A program made the translations under genes and the position numbers. 64,000 nt of DNA from the NCBI GenBank assembly GCA_029204225.1, contig CM055102.1, positions 62,702,218 through 62,766,217 of the forward strand, read 5' to 3'. The notes beneath the pieces are model-generated. The model saw nothing but the letters and a program-made list of their open reading frames with translations. It ran no database searches and was not told where the DNA came from. The stretch comes from Diphasiastrum complanatum. Taxonomy: Eukaryota; Streptophyta; Lycopodiopsida; Lycopodiales; Lycopodiaceae. Shown here piece by piece: positions 46,780 to 60,650 of the stretch. Position 1 is the first letter of the stretch. Every line of letters begins with the position of its first letter.

Positions 46780-47509
46780 GTAGGTTTCTTTCCTTGCATA
46801 ACCTCAAACCAAGATCTAGTCAATCTAGCATCAAGAGACGAAGTTAGTTGTCACGCGTAGGTTCGTTCCCATGAGAGCGATAGTATAGTTCAGATTTCAG
46901 CATGAATGGAAGATCCACATTTAAGTCTAACATCCATTAACCCTAAACATTAACACTACATCCATTAACACTACGCATCCACAACAAACATAGCTTACCC
47001 TTTCTCTCTCTCCATTTCTCTCTCATAAAAAGTATGATAACATACAATCCCAGTAACATTCACATCCAACGATTAGCAAAAACGAAAGAAAGCATGAGAG
47101 ATGGAGGAAAAGTGATAGAGAGCAAGGACATTCATCAATCCATGTTTGAAGAGAACCAATCTGCTTTATTGAAATGAGGAGAGGAGCATGAGGAGCAATT
47201 CGAGCTGGTCTCTTTTTATAGTAGAGAGGAGGACCCTGGCCTCTGAATCCTATTGGTCCATTTTTGCCTCCCTAATTATTCAAATTTAAAAAAGAGTGGG
47301 AACCATCCGAATTGAACTGTATTCACTAATTTGACATTTAGGCCCCGCGACATTAAAAGTCTCACAAAAAGGCTTGAAGTCCTTTTATTAACTTGTACCT
47401 AATCAAATAACTATGTGAACATCAGGTTGAACTTACACACGCATGGTGCCAAATCCCTCTCACTTATTAACTAGGTTTAGAGTCGCCTTGGGATCCGCAA
47501 ACCCTCCAA

Positions 47510-47511
<2 letters not shown>
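46780..47511 (-). repeat. near-complete LTR, family C, inverted
   Basis: On the minus strand it runs from TGTTGGAGGGTTTGCGG at 47,511 to AAACCTAC at 46,780, the full length of the LTR at 57,354-58,114. No internal sequence follows, so it is a solo LTR or one end of a rearranged element. Its last 440 bp form the right arm of the palindrome (46,799-47,238). Confidence 0.85.
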
Positions 47512-47513
<2 letters not shown>

Positions 47514-47591
<78 letters not shown>

Positions 47592-47600
47592 GAGAGAGAG
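47514..47600. repeat. (GA)n microsatellite
   Basis: GA run beginning within 3 bp of the outer end of the inverted LTR. Confidence 0.95.
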
Positions 47601-48978
47601 TTAGTTTTGCACACTCACCACATGTGGGATTTGTGAGTCAATAGCTTAGAAATGATATAGTAATTGTTTATATTTAATCTTTTTTTAATTTCTAAAACTT
47701 TCCTTGGTTGCTTGCAATATTTTTTCCTCCTATCCTGGTCATCCCGTTTTTGTTCCATGAATGAGAATGAATCAGTCAGTTGCATGGATGGTTTGTCTTT
47801 GTCATTGTAGAACAAACTCATGGAGCGAATGAGGGCTCGAAGTAGATTGGTTGACTATACTCATCATCCTCTGAGGAGATTCAGTTGACTGCACTCATCT
47901 ATGGCCGAGGTGTTTCCCCTTTCCATGAGGGTCCCTCCCCCATCCACTACTAGTGCCTCCTCCTGAGATTCTCAGGACATGGGAGAGCATAGGAGGGGCC
48001 GCCTCAGTGTCTCCTATTGTGGAGGTTGAGGTGGTGATGATGATCCACTTGAGATAGTCATGAATCCAGCATGTCATCCTAGAACATCTCGTCGTAGGGA
48101 CTCCTTACTTTGAGAGACACTTACTTAGGAGGCAGCATGTAGGGCACATGATTTCAATTTTTTATGAACATTCAAAACTGTATGAAATGTAGCACAGGTT
48201 CAAAAAACAATAGATTGCACTGGTTTCTTCCTTTTCCAATGCTTGTAGATTTTTTTGTTGAATGTAATGTTTGTAGAACAACAACATTGTTACTTGTAGT
48301 GATTTAACAAATGATATGTTATCAGGCCTCCTAGATGATCAATGGGATAAAAAGAGCAATGGCAATATCGAGTGCATAGTTAATAGATCATCAATGAAAT
48401 TTAGATATCATATAAAATTAAATGCTTTGTTCAACATTTTACTATAGAAGATGGCCCCAAATTGGCAATGAATGGAAGGCATTTGATCAAGAATTTACAT
48501 TGAATCATCAAGTTCAAATAGAAACCCAAGTGCAACAAAATGATTCTACTATTACAACAATTGAGGTGGAGAAAGATTCGACACTAAATCACATTTGATC
48601 AGAGCTTACTTTGCTGCAATATGATATTCTTGAACACTTTTGTTTTTGAGTCAATGAGAGATTGGTATGTGTATGTGTGTTTTCTTTAGTACACATTTGA
48701 AATGACTTTCAATGAGTTTATTTAAACTTATTTCGGTGTTTTCACTATTTTGCGCTTGCATTTAAAATTATCCCAATGTTGGTATTGCTTTTCTAACAAG
48801 TTTTTTTGATGTATAGGTAAGACCAAGAGAAGAAAATCGTATATAGTACAAGGATTTACATTCAAGCGTAGGAATTGTTGAAACCGCATAAACATTGGGA
48901 TGGTAGACATGCAACAATGTACCTTTAAAAAAAAGAAATAGAAACCTATTTCAAATGACTTCAAGATTTCATCAAACT
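47601..48978. other. no gene recognised
   Basis: AT-rich sequence. Short frames are present but none shows a recognisable domain, splice pattern or start context. Confidence 0.5.
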
Positions 48979-49679
48979 TAAGATGGACTTCCAAATCTGG
49001 AAGAGGCAATCTTCAATTAATAACTTTTAATTTTGTTTTTGTTTTTTTCATATTCAAATTCCTATTAACTGATCTTTGATTAATTACATTTAACTGTGTT
49101 TATGTTTTTTTTTAGTTTAAATGCCCAAAGGTCTCCCCAACGGAGATAATGCACATTGATCTTTCAATTATACAGTAATGGACTTGAATAACTTCCGCTA
49201 GCATGAAATAAGAAGCAATTACATTCTCCTTTGCAAATATGTCAAAAATTGTCCAAAGCATACTATCAACAATCAATCACACCACCATCACCACTTGACC
49301 AAATCATCAAACTAGCTATTGACAAAAACAATCTTTGTTGTTAATTTAATACAATCATTTCTTGCATCAAGCATGAACACTATGAAATTAGATTTTCTCC
49401 CTACCACCAAGCAACAACACTATTCATATCTACAATGTCATGACCAATCCCATCATGCCGCTGATTAACTTATTAAATTTCTATCGTGAAGATCCTCTTC
49501 TCCCTTCTTCTTCCAAAAAAGAATTATAAATCACTTTCTCCTCTTGATTATAGAAAAATGCTTATCCTCTCCTCATTCAATGCCTCCACGTGTAATGAAC
49601 ACTCATCTTGCTTAACAGATACTTAATCAATCAAAAGAGTGAACTTGGATCTCCCTCAACACAATTTTCTCCTCACTCA

Positions 49680-49839
<160 letters not shown>

Positions 49840-50064
49840 TGTTTTTTTTCTCAAAACAAAAAATCAAAACCAAAAATCAGAATCAACTGATTCACATCAA
49901 TTTTTTTCACACAATTTCTCTTTTTCCTAGCCATTCACATTTCATACATTTTCTTACACACACACACACACACATTATCTCTCCTTCTCTCTCTCTTTCA
50001 ACCTCTATCTCTTTTCTCAAAACCAAATAACAAAATCAATTCATTCACATTTCATTCATTTTCT

Positions 50065-50192
<128 letters not shown>

Positions 50193-50856
50193 AAAACATG
50201 TAAATCCAACTACATTAACAAATAAAAACCTCCAAAATCTAAATCTGAAGCCTCCAAAGACCTCAAGCGCCAAAATCCTCAAGCTCCAAACGCAAAGATC
50301 CCTACAAAGCTAGCACAAAATGAAGCTCGCGGGAGGGAATACGAACACAGTGTCAGAATCCGACATCCGTAGGGTCCGTCAGAATCCGACATCTCTTTTT
50401 AGAAGCCAAAATGTCAAGTCATCGACACGGATTGCTGATCTGTATACCGGAATTTAACATAGTTAAAATTGTGTTGCGTTAAATTTCAGCATCCTGTTTT
50501 AAATTATATTCCCGCCAGCTATCGGAGGCTGCCAAAGTTCTTTTTTATGGGGGTTCGACGGTTTCCTACATTTTATGAGATTTTTTCCGAAATCCATCGC
50601 AACCACATGTCGAAATGAGTGCGTCTTGCAGTAATGCCTACCTCGAGTTACTACTAGTATGTGAAAGAGAACCATTATACACCTAGTTTTTTGGAGGTTG
50701 TGAGAGTTTCTACACTTAGAGTTTTTATGGCTTTCGTAAATACACATATACAATCACCATGGAGATTTGTGTTGTATCTCCATTTTTTGGGCATCTGTTC
50801 CATCGAGAGAGGAAAGCAAGAAGGCTCTTCCAGCACATAAACGAAGAGGCACTATT

Positions 50857-53770
50857 TGACAATTTTCACTATATTGACAACACTTGAGAAAATCAATAAC
50901 TTTTTGGCATCTACACAAAGTATATTGTACTTCTCGGCCCTCCCTAAGTTCTTTTCTAGAATTTGCCTCACTTGCAACTCAGTTGATGTTCAAAAAGACA
51001 CAAGTAGCAAGATCTAGTTGTTCTTGATTCAAAAGAACACTTTAGAAGGATTCTACAAAGTATGACTCAAGAAAATTGAATAGATTTGATTCTAGAAGTT
51101 TTACAAAGAACCTCACTTGATTTGATCAGCTCAAGATAGACTTCTAGCCTTAATAAGGACTTCTAGTCTCGGCCCTCTCACTCTTTCACAAAGATTGACT
51201 GAAGATATAATGAGTATGCATCAAATGCCTCTCAAATCTCATCAAAAACCAACTCACACTCGATGGAGAAAATTTGATTCTAGAAGTTCACAAAGACTTC
51301 ACTTGATTTAATGACTCAAAATAGACTTTCAGCCTTCCAAAAGATATATTGTCTCAGCCCTCTCACCCTCTCACTAAGATTGAAGTATGATGTAGTCATT
51401 TCAAATTCTAACCAAATCCAATTAAAAAATCAATGATTTTGGTAAAACAATGACTCTCTTACACCCCTTCTTGATGATGCAACAAAACCTGCTAAACATT
51501 TTTAAATACTTTTCTCAACACCTATTAATCGGATTTAATGACACAAAGTCAAATCTCAATAATGGCAAATGACCATTGATGCTTTCTCTTTGATTTGCAT
51601 CAAAATGTCATCAAGATGATTTGTAGTAAAATTATGAGGATCCCATCAATAATGGAATATTAAATGTAGGTACAACGGCTCCCCACCGCACTTGTAGCTT
51701 ACTATCACCTATAGGCCTCAAACAATCACTTGGGTTTAGGCTTGCCCTCTCAAAACTAGCTCTTTAGCATCAAGTTTCCTAAATTAGGATTGAGTTTTGA
51801 TCAACAATGAAACTCTTGTACTTGGCTTTGATACGATGTTGAAAGTACAATGTTGGATCTACAAAAGATCCTCAAGAGTGATTGGTTACTTGGTTAATCA
51901 ATCTATTGCAAAACTATTTGAATCCTGATTTGCCAATTTTTATCTGAACAAACAAGAACAATCAATTATTAATCAAAACATTATAGAATGACCCCGCATG
52001 TGAAGTATGGACTGTAGTATGGCCTAATAGCAGAGAATCAACTTCACTAAGGTTAGATTGCATTCACATCAACAAATTCCAACACAGAAATGTTGTAAAA
52101 GCTCCAAAATGTCAATTGCTCCAATATTATGATCTCCCTCTCATTGATTGATTGATTTGCAAATACAAAGAGAATGATATCCAAGGCTGGCTGAGCAGGT
52201 ATAGGACATGTTCAGGTACCAAAAAGTCATCAGGTCGACCTACTCAAGTCACTTTGACCTAACCATTAGGTATACCTATCTATGGTAGCTAGATTAACAC
52301 CAGCTTTCTTGATTTTTGGAGCTAGCTCCTAAATTCTAGGAAACTTGACCAAAATTCTTGTCTAACTCCTAATACTTGGCTCTAAACTACCAAGGCTATT
52401 CTTAACACATGTGAGAAGCCTCCACACGTGTGGGACCCACCTATGTACAATTTTACAAGGTTTAATCAAGCTAAAATTTGTAAATTTTGACAATTTTTCA
52501 CCAAAAGCACCTCTTGATGAGGAATGCATTTATACACAATGAAATATACTCTAGATACATGGTATCCAAGAACCATCAAAGTCTTTTTCATTACAACTAG
52601 AACCTGTGACAATATTACTTCATGGTCTACAGCTAATAGAAGCCATCAGAAAGATAAAAGAGGATGAATAGCAGAGTTTGAAACTAAAAGTGGACAAACA
52701 GTATCGAAATAAAATCAATTTTTAGTAAATGATGGTCGTCTTTATTAGACCACATATGTTAGCTTAACTAGGTTAGGTCAAAATAGACTTATGTTAACCA
52801 CAAGTGTTAAGACTCGAGCACTCGAGAAACTTGCGGGCAGAAAGTACGGTCCAATCACAGGTGAAGACCTTGCCTGACAGGATTTTTGAATTGTACAAAA
52901 ATATGACCGAAAAGCTCCAAAAAATTTTGAGCAGTGAACAACATTATGATATTTCACAGATGTGAATACATAATTGGTCCATGTGTATGTTGAATAGTTG
53001 AAAGTCAAAACAATATCTTGACAAAAGGCCCTTTTGGCGCTCGAACTACCTCTTATGGTAGCAATGGTAGAGATAGTGTGATGGTAGTTGGTAGATGTAG
53101 CAATGGTTACCACGTCGTACATGCATTGACAATACACAATAGCAGATTTGGTTGGTGGATGGCTTGAAGGAACATTGGTAGTCAACAGATGGGAGGCCTG
53201 GATGAATCCTAATATACAAATCACAACAATACACTTGAGAGAAAAAGAAAGTTACATCTACTATAACTTTCATCACAAAGCATATACTTTCACCTCAACA
53301 TATCCATCAAGTACATTGCTAGAACAGCTCAATTGTTTGTTTACATCCAAGTTTCAAAAGCTCTTTACCAATTTTACATGGAAAGGGAATTTGAATCTAG
53401 TAGCATGGAACAAATGTACCGATCCCATTTCCTTAAGAGTCACTAGCATACAAGACATTTATACTCGATCTGTACAACTCCCATCCCATAGGAATCTGTA
53501 AGTTAACTAGCTCAAGTGAGCTTTAGATGAAATCACATCAAGATAACCTATTAGACTTGTTGAGTGATTCTCAAGGGTTGGAGGGTAGTAGATCAAACAT
53601 TTCAAGGTCTACCAAGGAAAAATGAGTCTTCATATCTCAATAGGTTGTTGGAAGGTTAAAATGTAATCACAACGCCCGCAGATTCACCTTTAACCCATAA
53701 GCCAATTATGAGTTCATATTTGACATTCCCAAGTACTGAACTCTAATAGTACACCTCAAGTAGAAGAGGA
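50857..53770. repeat. 2.9 kb inverted duplication, arm 2
   Basis: Reverse complement of 32,131-35,054. It includes, on the minus strand, the LTR and PBS described in arm 1. The part from 52,522 is also a direct copy of repeat A at 20,389. Confidence 0.88.
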
Positions 53771-53786
53771 ATGTTGCATTAAAAGG

Positions 53787-54897
53787 GGCATTTCCAAAAG
53801 CGGAAAAATTTGCAAGGTTTTCATTCAGTCACACTCACACTCAGGTAAGCAACGTTTTAAGCCAGATCAAAAGATATTGAACCAAGTCAAATAAAGTATG
53901 CTCCACAAATTGCAAGGTAACTTGCATCATGTCCATTGAACAATCTTTCCTACTAAGTGCTTTGAGGTACAACACGTTATTTTTAAACACGAATCGGGAA
54001 AGACAAGACCCCCAATCATGGAAATTAAAATACAAAAAAGTTGGGCATATTCTTTTTCACAGCTGCAATATTCCATTGGAAAACATTACATCAAGACTTG
54101 CTACAAACGAAACATGCACCCAAATTCTTCATCTACAACACTCTTCCAGTTTAAGCAAGTAGAAGAAAAACCGCTTGACCTTTTTTAGGCTATCATGCTG
54201 AATCATCCAAATACTGGTATAAAAGATTAGGACTGCAAAATCAGCTTGACTTAATTCAACCTTATTTCATTCTGCTGCTGAGTAACATGTTCGTACAATA
54301 TTGTCCAAAAATCATTCGAATCACTTGGCATTGCATTCCTTTTTAGATCATGGAAAGCAAGAAAAAACATTTTATCTTGTCAGTTCTTTTTTTTTAATGC
54401 TTATCAGATGTACAATGTTGCATTCGGAAAATTAACTTGAAATGGCCTTAATGTACAACCAAGTATAGGAGCAACATATCTACAAAGATCAACAGGAGGA
54501 ACAAAATCAACTTCTATTGATATGATCACTTTTGTGGTCCAGCAATGCAACAACTCATATTAGAAAGCCAGGTTTACTTCTTTTTATTCATAATAAGACG
54601 CTTTCAAAGTGTAGTTATATGGTTTAAGGGAGTGCTTGTGTAGAGAGACCATGCAAAACTTGTGTGGAGATGGACAGTAGTATCAGTTTTGAGCAGATTG
54701 CAAGAAATCTTTTGTAGCTATGCTCATTTGCAAATATATTTGATATTCATGAAAGTTAAGAAAGTTCGCTTGTATGGAAAGACGATGACTTCTGTAAATA
54801 CAGACTGGAATTTTGACTAGTATCAGTTTCGAGCACAAGGCCACAAATTTCCAGTTTAGAATGTACAATCGAATATCTTTTATTTCCATACGAATTT
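53787..54897. repeat. duplicated block D, copy 2
   Basis: Direct copy of 37,209-38,303. It sits 16 bp from the end of arm 2, whereas copy 1 is about 2.15 kb from arm 1 with a small LTR element between. Confidence 0.85.
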
Positions 54898-55052
54898 TTT
54901 TCTTAAATTTGTGATGAGCACTATCACCAATCAAATTCGTATACGTAACCCGGGCTAGTGCATGAACTGTTCCCCCCTCATGACTCTAAACGAGCGTGCA
55001 ACAAGTTCCTACCCCTCCTTTACTTGGTCAAAATGATTGACAAACAGCATTC

Positions 55053-55388
55053 ATCTAGAGACTAGAAGCAGATTGTCTACTTTCTTGATAGATTCTAGGC
55101 TTTGTCACTTAGGAACATCAATCACACTCAAGTAACACTACCTAAAAAAATTTGCATTGGTCCCAATCTAGAGGACATTATGTAAGAATGGTAGTCATAT
55201 GTGCAATAGGTTGCAGTTATTCAAGGATTGCACATCTACTGAAAGAGTAATTGCATAAAATGTTTTCAAGATCTTATCCACTAGTGACATGTGGAGCTCC
55301 ATCTAGAATAGAACCTACACAAGAAAGGAGCCATGCAATCTCCAACCTTACACAGTCCACCCACAAAGAGACAAACCATCAACTTCAT
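55053..55388. repeat. repeat A, distal part of second copy
   Basis: Matches 21,104-21,432. Together with 52,522-53,407 it forms a second copy of repeat A that is split by block D and neighbouring sequence. Confidence 0.8.
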
Positions 55389-56590
55389 CGTACGTGGCAT
55401 GGAACAAATGCCAAGGCATCATTACCTGGCATGGAACCCCAGGCAGTTGTAGGTCACATACACAAATGTGCATCCATAGTACCTCTAAAAACCAACGTAC
55501 TAAGTTTCTACCACTTCTCCAGAGGTGAAGGCCAGACTCAACCCTGGTGGAAAGCTAGCCAAGGCCAAGGAAATATGCAGATATTGGTCATAGTGAAAAT
55601 GTAGAGAAACCTTGCTTTCCTAGCATGTAGCTCCAAATACATCCACGCTCGTCCATAGTTGAGCATGAAACTTGTCTAACATGTCGAATGCCAAGATCAC
55701 ATGAAGAACTTGCCCACAGCACATTTTAAAAAAATAGCTGATGTGGTTCAAGTTAAAGTATAAAACATCGTACACGAAAACAAAGTTTGTAATTGCACCA
55801 AAAGGACACGTTCTAGACTAATTCTAGACTTCTCCACGTACACTTGTTAAGGCATTGTTCAAGAAGGAATTCATAGTACTGGAAACCCTCCTTGCCATGT
55901 ACCTGTAAGAGGTCTATATGTGTAATATTAACAGAGAATGGCCATAAAAAAGTATGTAGGCTGCTCCGAATAATGATATTTACTACCAATGAAGCAAGCG
56001 GAACTATGCCTTCATCTCATGCTTCTGATCATACAATAAGGAACGTTAAGTTGATTCAATCGAAATATCAATCATTAATTATTAAGTACACATTGTCAAC
56101 TGTTCTAGATGTTGTCTTGCTTACATACTTCTACATAGCCACTCAGGTATGGAACTTCCTAGTAAGTAAAGAAGTAAATAAAGGTTCTTACCGTAAAAGT
56201 TCACAGTAGTCTTCAGTTATTTCCTTACAGGAGGTGCTCAACTTTCAGAAAGAATCGTGCACGGTTAAGTCCATACATTCATAACTTACTTGCCCCATTA
56301 CCATCATAACTGCATACAAGACCTGGCAAAAGCCGACGGACCACTTCCGTGAGCACCATGAAGCCTTGATGTCAATCCTACAACATGATTAGACAACAAA
56401 AAATTTACAGCTTGGTGACATGTGGCTTCACAGGACAGCAGAAGACAAGTGACCAGCTGTTGATGGACAACTGATGATGATCAGCATTTCTTCTCGTCTC
56501 CAAACAAAGATATAGAAATTGAGGAACCAAAAAATGGGCATGTCAAGGTACAAATTTTTGAAGTGACACAAGACAGCAGTCATGTGCCCT
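55389..56590. other. no gene recognised
   Basis: Single-copy-looking sequence next to the kinase relic. On the minus strand it lies downstream of the kinase stop, so the proximal part may include the old 3' UTR. No domain is seen. Confidence 0.45.
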
Positions 56591-57099
56591 CTAGCCCTTG
56601 CTAGGTTGCTTCGGCATTCGTTCAAAAGAACGGCCATTTGTACCACCATTAAGCCTTGTTAAACCATTTTGCGGGATCTGATGGTTGCTCTGATATGAAG
56701 GGTGGCGGTTTTGGCTGTCACCACCGTTGGGGCGAATGCGATCTTTTAGTCCATTTATTGTCTGGTGATAGTAAAAACTACCTTGAGCATCTTTGACTAA
56801 TTGCAAGGGTTCCAAGGTGCTAACCACTTCACTCATTAATGGCCTACACTTGGCATCCCTGCTTAGACATGCATTTGCTAAACTCAAAGCCTTCTGAAGC
56901 CCCTTCATTGGAACTTGTCTATCTAATCAATGATCCACGAGAAGAAAAGCTTTCCGCTTGTCACTTAGAAAAGGCCTTGCCCATTCCACAAGGTTGTGTT
57001 CCCCACTAGGCCTATTCTTGTCCATGGATCTACGACCCGTTATCATTTCGAGTAAAACGACTCCAAAACTGTAAACGTCACTTCTTGATGTCAGATGTC
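56591..57099 (-). pseudogene. receptor-like cytoplasmic kinase (RLCK-VII/PBL type), last exon, pseudogene
   Basis: These are plant Ser/Thr kinases that relay signals from cell-surface receptors. The exon starts after an acceptor (GTGTGTTGCAG) at 57,100 and reads [44 protein letters not shown] and [11 protein letters not shown]: kinase subdomains IX-X of the PBS1-like family. An in-frame TGA follows at 56,929-56,927. The same frame then continues as VPMKGLQKALSLANACLSRD, RPLMSEVVSTLEPLQ and a tail ending KQPSKG. The TGA stands where family members have Pro-Arg, so a CGA-to-TGA change is likely. All upstream exons are missing; an LTR begins about 250 bp upstream. Confidence 0.88.
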
Positions 57100-57353
57100 C
57101 TGCAACACACACAAAACATATCACCGTCTCCAAACATAGGAGGGAGGCCGCAGAGAGCTCCAAAACTGCTTTGCCATAAGAGTAGGAGGAGGAGAGTGCA
57201 AGAAGGCGTGGGAAGAGAGTGCAAAAAAGGAGAAGATGAAGTGCCTCACTAATAATATAGGTGCAATCGAATGAAAGTAAAGTGGCCATTTGTAACCGTA
57301 GGAAGAGAGGCAGGTGATCTTGACCTCTGAAAATGCCATAAATGTAGTTGGAG

Positions 57354-58114
57354 TGTACGAGGGTTTGCGGATCTCAAGGCAACCCTAACCCTAGTTAATA
57401 GGTGAGAGGGATTTGGCACCCTGCGTGTGTAAGTCTAACCCAATGATCACACAGTTATTTGATTGATTAGTTAAAAGTCAATAAAAGGACTTTAGGCCTT
57501 TTTGAAAGACTTTTAATGTCACAGGGCCTAAATGCCAAGTTAGTGAATAAAGTTGGATTTCCCTCCAGTTTTGATGGTTCCCACACTTTTTTGAATCTGA
57601 ATAAAAAGAGAGGCAAGACCGGACCAATAGGATTCAGGGTCCTCCTCTCTACTATAAGAAGAGACCAGCTCGAGTTGCTCCTCATGTTCATTTTCTCATT
57701 TCAATAAAGCATATTGGTTCTCTTCATAAATGGATTGATGAATGTGCTTGCTCTCTATCACTTTTTCTCCATCTCTCATGCTTATTTGGATTTTGCTAAT
57801 TGTTGGATCTGAGTGTTATTGGGATTGTATGTTATTATACTTTTTATGAGAGAGAAAGGGAGAGAGAGAAAGAGTAAGTTATCTCTGTTGTGGATGTGTA
57901 GTGTTAAGGGATAGTAAGTGTTAAGGGATGTGTAGTGTTAAAGAGTAGAATTAATGGATGTAGAGATAGGTGTGAGTCCTCTATTCATGTTGAAATCTGA
58001 ACTAAACTATCGTTTCATGGGAATGAACCTATGCGTGACAACTAAGTCCGTTTCTTTGATGCTAGATTGACTAGATCTTGGATTCAAGTTAGGCAAGGAA
58101 ATAAACCTACTACA
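57354..58114 (+). repeat. 5' LTR of a Ty3/gypsy element, family C
   Basis: It begins TGTACGAGGGTTTGCGG and ends AAACCTACTACA, just before the primer site (761 bp). Two further copies of this LTR form the palindrome at 46.3-47.5 kb. It lies in the remnant intron upstream of the kinase exon. Confidence 0.85.
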
Positions 58115-58118
58115 ATTT

Positions 58119-58138
58119 TGGCACCGTTGACGGGGAGC
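58119..58138 (+). other. primer-binding site (tRNA-Asp-like)
   Basis: TGGCACCGTTGACGGGGAGC resembles the TGGCGCCGTTGCCGGGGA-type site of plant Tat/Athila-like gypsy elements, with two differences. Confidence 0.75.
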
Positions 58139-59323
58139 TAGGCCAATTTTTCAATTGCAGCATGATTGTTGGATAGTTAGCTTGCATTAGGCATCTTTTC
58201 ATGACATGAATTGTGTTAGATCTGCATTTTAGGGTTAGTTCGGGATTGATTTTGCTTGATAGTGGATTGGCTGTTTGAAATCTAATCTGATTGATAAACA
58301 TGGAAAGCTATTCAGATCACCAATTTGAAGATCCATTTGAATCTGAGATATCATAGAAAATAACAAAAATCGGTCAAATCTGCCAGATTTGGTAAAAAAG
58401 GAGACAAAAAGAGTCATCAGAGCTGATGACTTCTTAGCCTCTTTCAGAATACCTTCGCCGATTTGCAAACACCTTTGGTTCTCTTTACAGAACTTTCAGT
58501 TTGAAGGGCGAAGATTAATTCCTAGCCGATTTCTAGAAACATCAAAAAAACCATAAAAAACACCGAAAAATCGCCAAAACCCTAAAAATACAAAAAAAGA
58601 ACCTTCGCTCGATTCATTGTGCTTAAGTGTGATTCAGATCTATCTACTGCTAGGACGGCGAAGAATAATACCAAAAATGGATCAGTTGTCATATTGCATA
58701 TTTTTGTCAAAAAAGTCACTTTTTGCAAAAATACCAATATTACTCTTGATACTTGGCCAGAACCTTCGTCAAGATTCCAAAACATGCTATTTATAGTAGA
58801 ATACTATTTTTTTAGTTTGGCAAAGATTCTTCTTGATCAGATCACAGAAATTCTTGATTTTACCCTCACCAGACTACAGAAACTATAATTTCTTGTGTCA
58901 GAAGCCTTTCTCTGATGTTTCATAGTTGTATCTATATCAAATCTTGCACCTGAAAGGTTGGTGACGGTTAATTCCCCAGAAATTGCCAGAAAAGTGTTCA
59001 GAGAGTTTTTTGTTCCAAAATAGCACTATTGAACCTTCGCCGAGACAACCTTTGCCTAGTGAACCTTCGCCAGTCCTATTTTTAGTTTTTGATTTTTTAG
59101 ATCAAGTCTCTGTCAAAATTTGGATCAAATCTGATATATTCTGATTTGGATTCTGAGAGATTTATCATTTTTGAGAAGTATCAATTGATCGAATTTCGAA
59201 AAGTTTTTCATCATATAGAATCAGATTCTTGAAAAGTGGAATAGATCTAGTAGATCTAATATGAGATAGTTTTCTGAAAAAATCTAGATCCAATCTCATT
59301 ATCTATTTGATCTACATTTGTGA
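58139..59323 (+). other. untranslated leader of the gypsy element
   Basis: Long A/T-rich leader between the PBS and the gag start. It contains repeated AACCTTCGCC-like blocks (about 58,450, 58,600, 58,760, 59,032, 59,060). No coding frame is seen. Confidence 0.5.
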
Positions 59324-59325
59324 AA

Positions 59326-60650
59326 ATGGCTGCCCCTGGAGCTGCTCCTGAAGGTGCTGCACAAAAAGTCAATCCAATTATTGTTAGAAGAGCACCCTGA
59401 TTGGATCTACCCAAATATAATGGATTAACAGATCTATGCTAAATTCTGTGAAGTCTATGGTGAGATTTATCCTCACGATAAACTTAAGTTGTTTTCTATG
59501 GACTTAACAAGCGCATCACAAGATTGGTACTATAATCAAGATGAAACTGAGCATACAAATTGGGAGGTTGTTAAGGGAGCCCTGATCACATGGTTCAAAC
59601 CACGAAAGTTTATGAAAGACTCTTTCCTACTATTAAGTAAAAAATGGGAAAGCGGGAAATGGTTCGAGATTACATTGAACGGGTGAAACGTCTTAGATCT
59701 GAATGCAAACCTGAGCTGATTAACAAAAATGCCATGATTATGTGGTTTTTTTGAGGTCTACCTAAACGGATCAGACGTGAGTTGAAACGCCATAATGAGT
59801 ATGCACTCTTGCAACATGCTATGGACAATGCAATTAGAAAGGAGGATGAAGATTCAAATAAGAAGCCAAATATCAGTATGTTGCCTTATACATCAGGGTA
59901 GACTACTACGACATCCACCACTATTGCATCAACGAATGCTAATGCTACTGCAGAAATGATGCTCAATGAGTTTGAGAAACTTGGGAAGAACCAACAGAAA
60001 CAGATGGAAAAGTTGCAGTTGCAATTTGATGAGAAGATCAAAGCATTGGAAAATTTCCACAGGGGAAGCAAACAAGGAACTTAAAAATCTTGCAAATACT
60101 TTTCCTACCAGGGAAAATGTTTGGTGTTCTATTTGTACAAGAAATCTAATAGTGAACGAGTGTCCTCAACTGAAAAAATGAATGGAAATCAGTGTTTGCC
60201 ATCTGTGTAATTCACCTGATCATGAGACTGCTTTTTGCAACTTCAACCCTCGGATAATTCAACAACGGTATGCCCAAATGGGATATCGAGAACCACAGTA
60301 TGGAGGTAATCCAGCAGTAAGACCGCAACAATCTGCTCTTGGATACCCGGAACGTTTAGCTTTACCTGCCCCACCAAAGCACTCCGCTCCTCTTGCCAAT
60401 TTGATGGAACCAGAACCTTACAGAAATGCTGAGCAATGGAACTATGGAAATGATCAATCAAGTGAATCTTCAGGTGGATCTTCAGAACAATATGTCATTT
60501 ATGCTGCTGCTCGACAACAAGCCTCCAGAAATTGGACCAGAGCACCACTCGGATGCTTTGCATGTGGAGAAAACCACAGAGTTGCAGAATGTCCAAATAA
60601 AGAGAAATTTGTACCATTCTGTCGTGATTGTGGTTACGAGCATTACTAAA
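59326..60650 (+). pseudogene. Ty3/gypsy gag with zinc knuckles
   Basis: It starts with ATG then an Ala/Pro/Gly-rich text (AAPGAAPEGAAQK), broken by a TGA within 25 codons. The Gag core is at 59,489-59,690 (MDLTSASQDWYYNQ, WEVVKGALITWFKP), then after a frameshift ERVKRLRSECKPELI. Knuckles are CHLCNSPDHETAFC (CX2CX4HX4C) and CFACGENHRVAEC (CX2CX3HX4C), with a partial third (CRDCGYEHY). Several stops and shifts show it is inactive. Confidence 0.85.
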
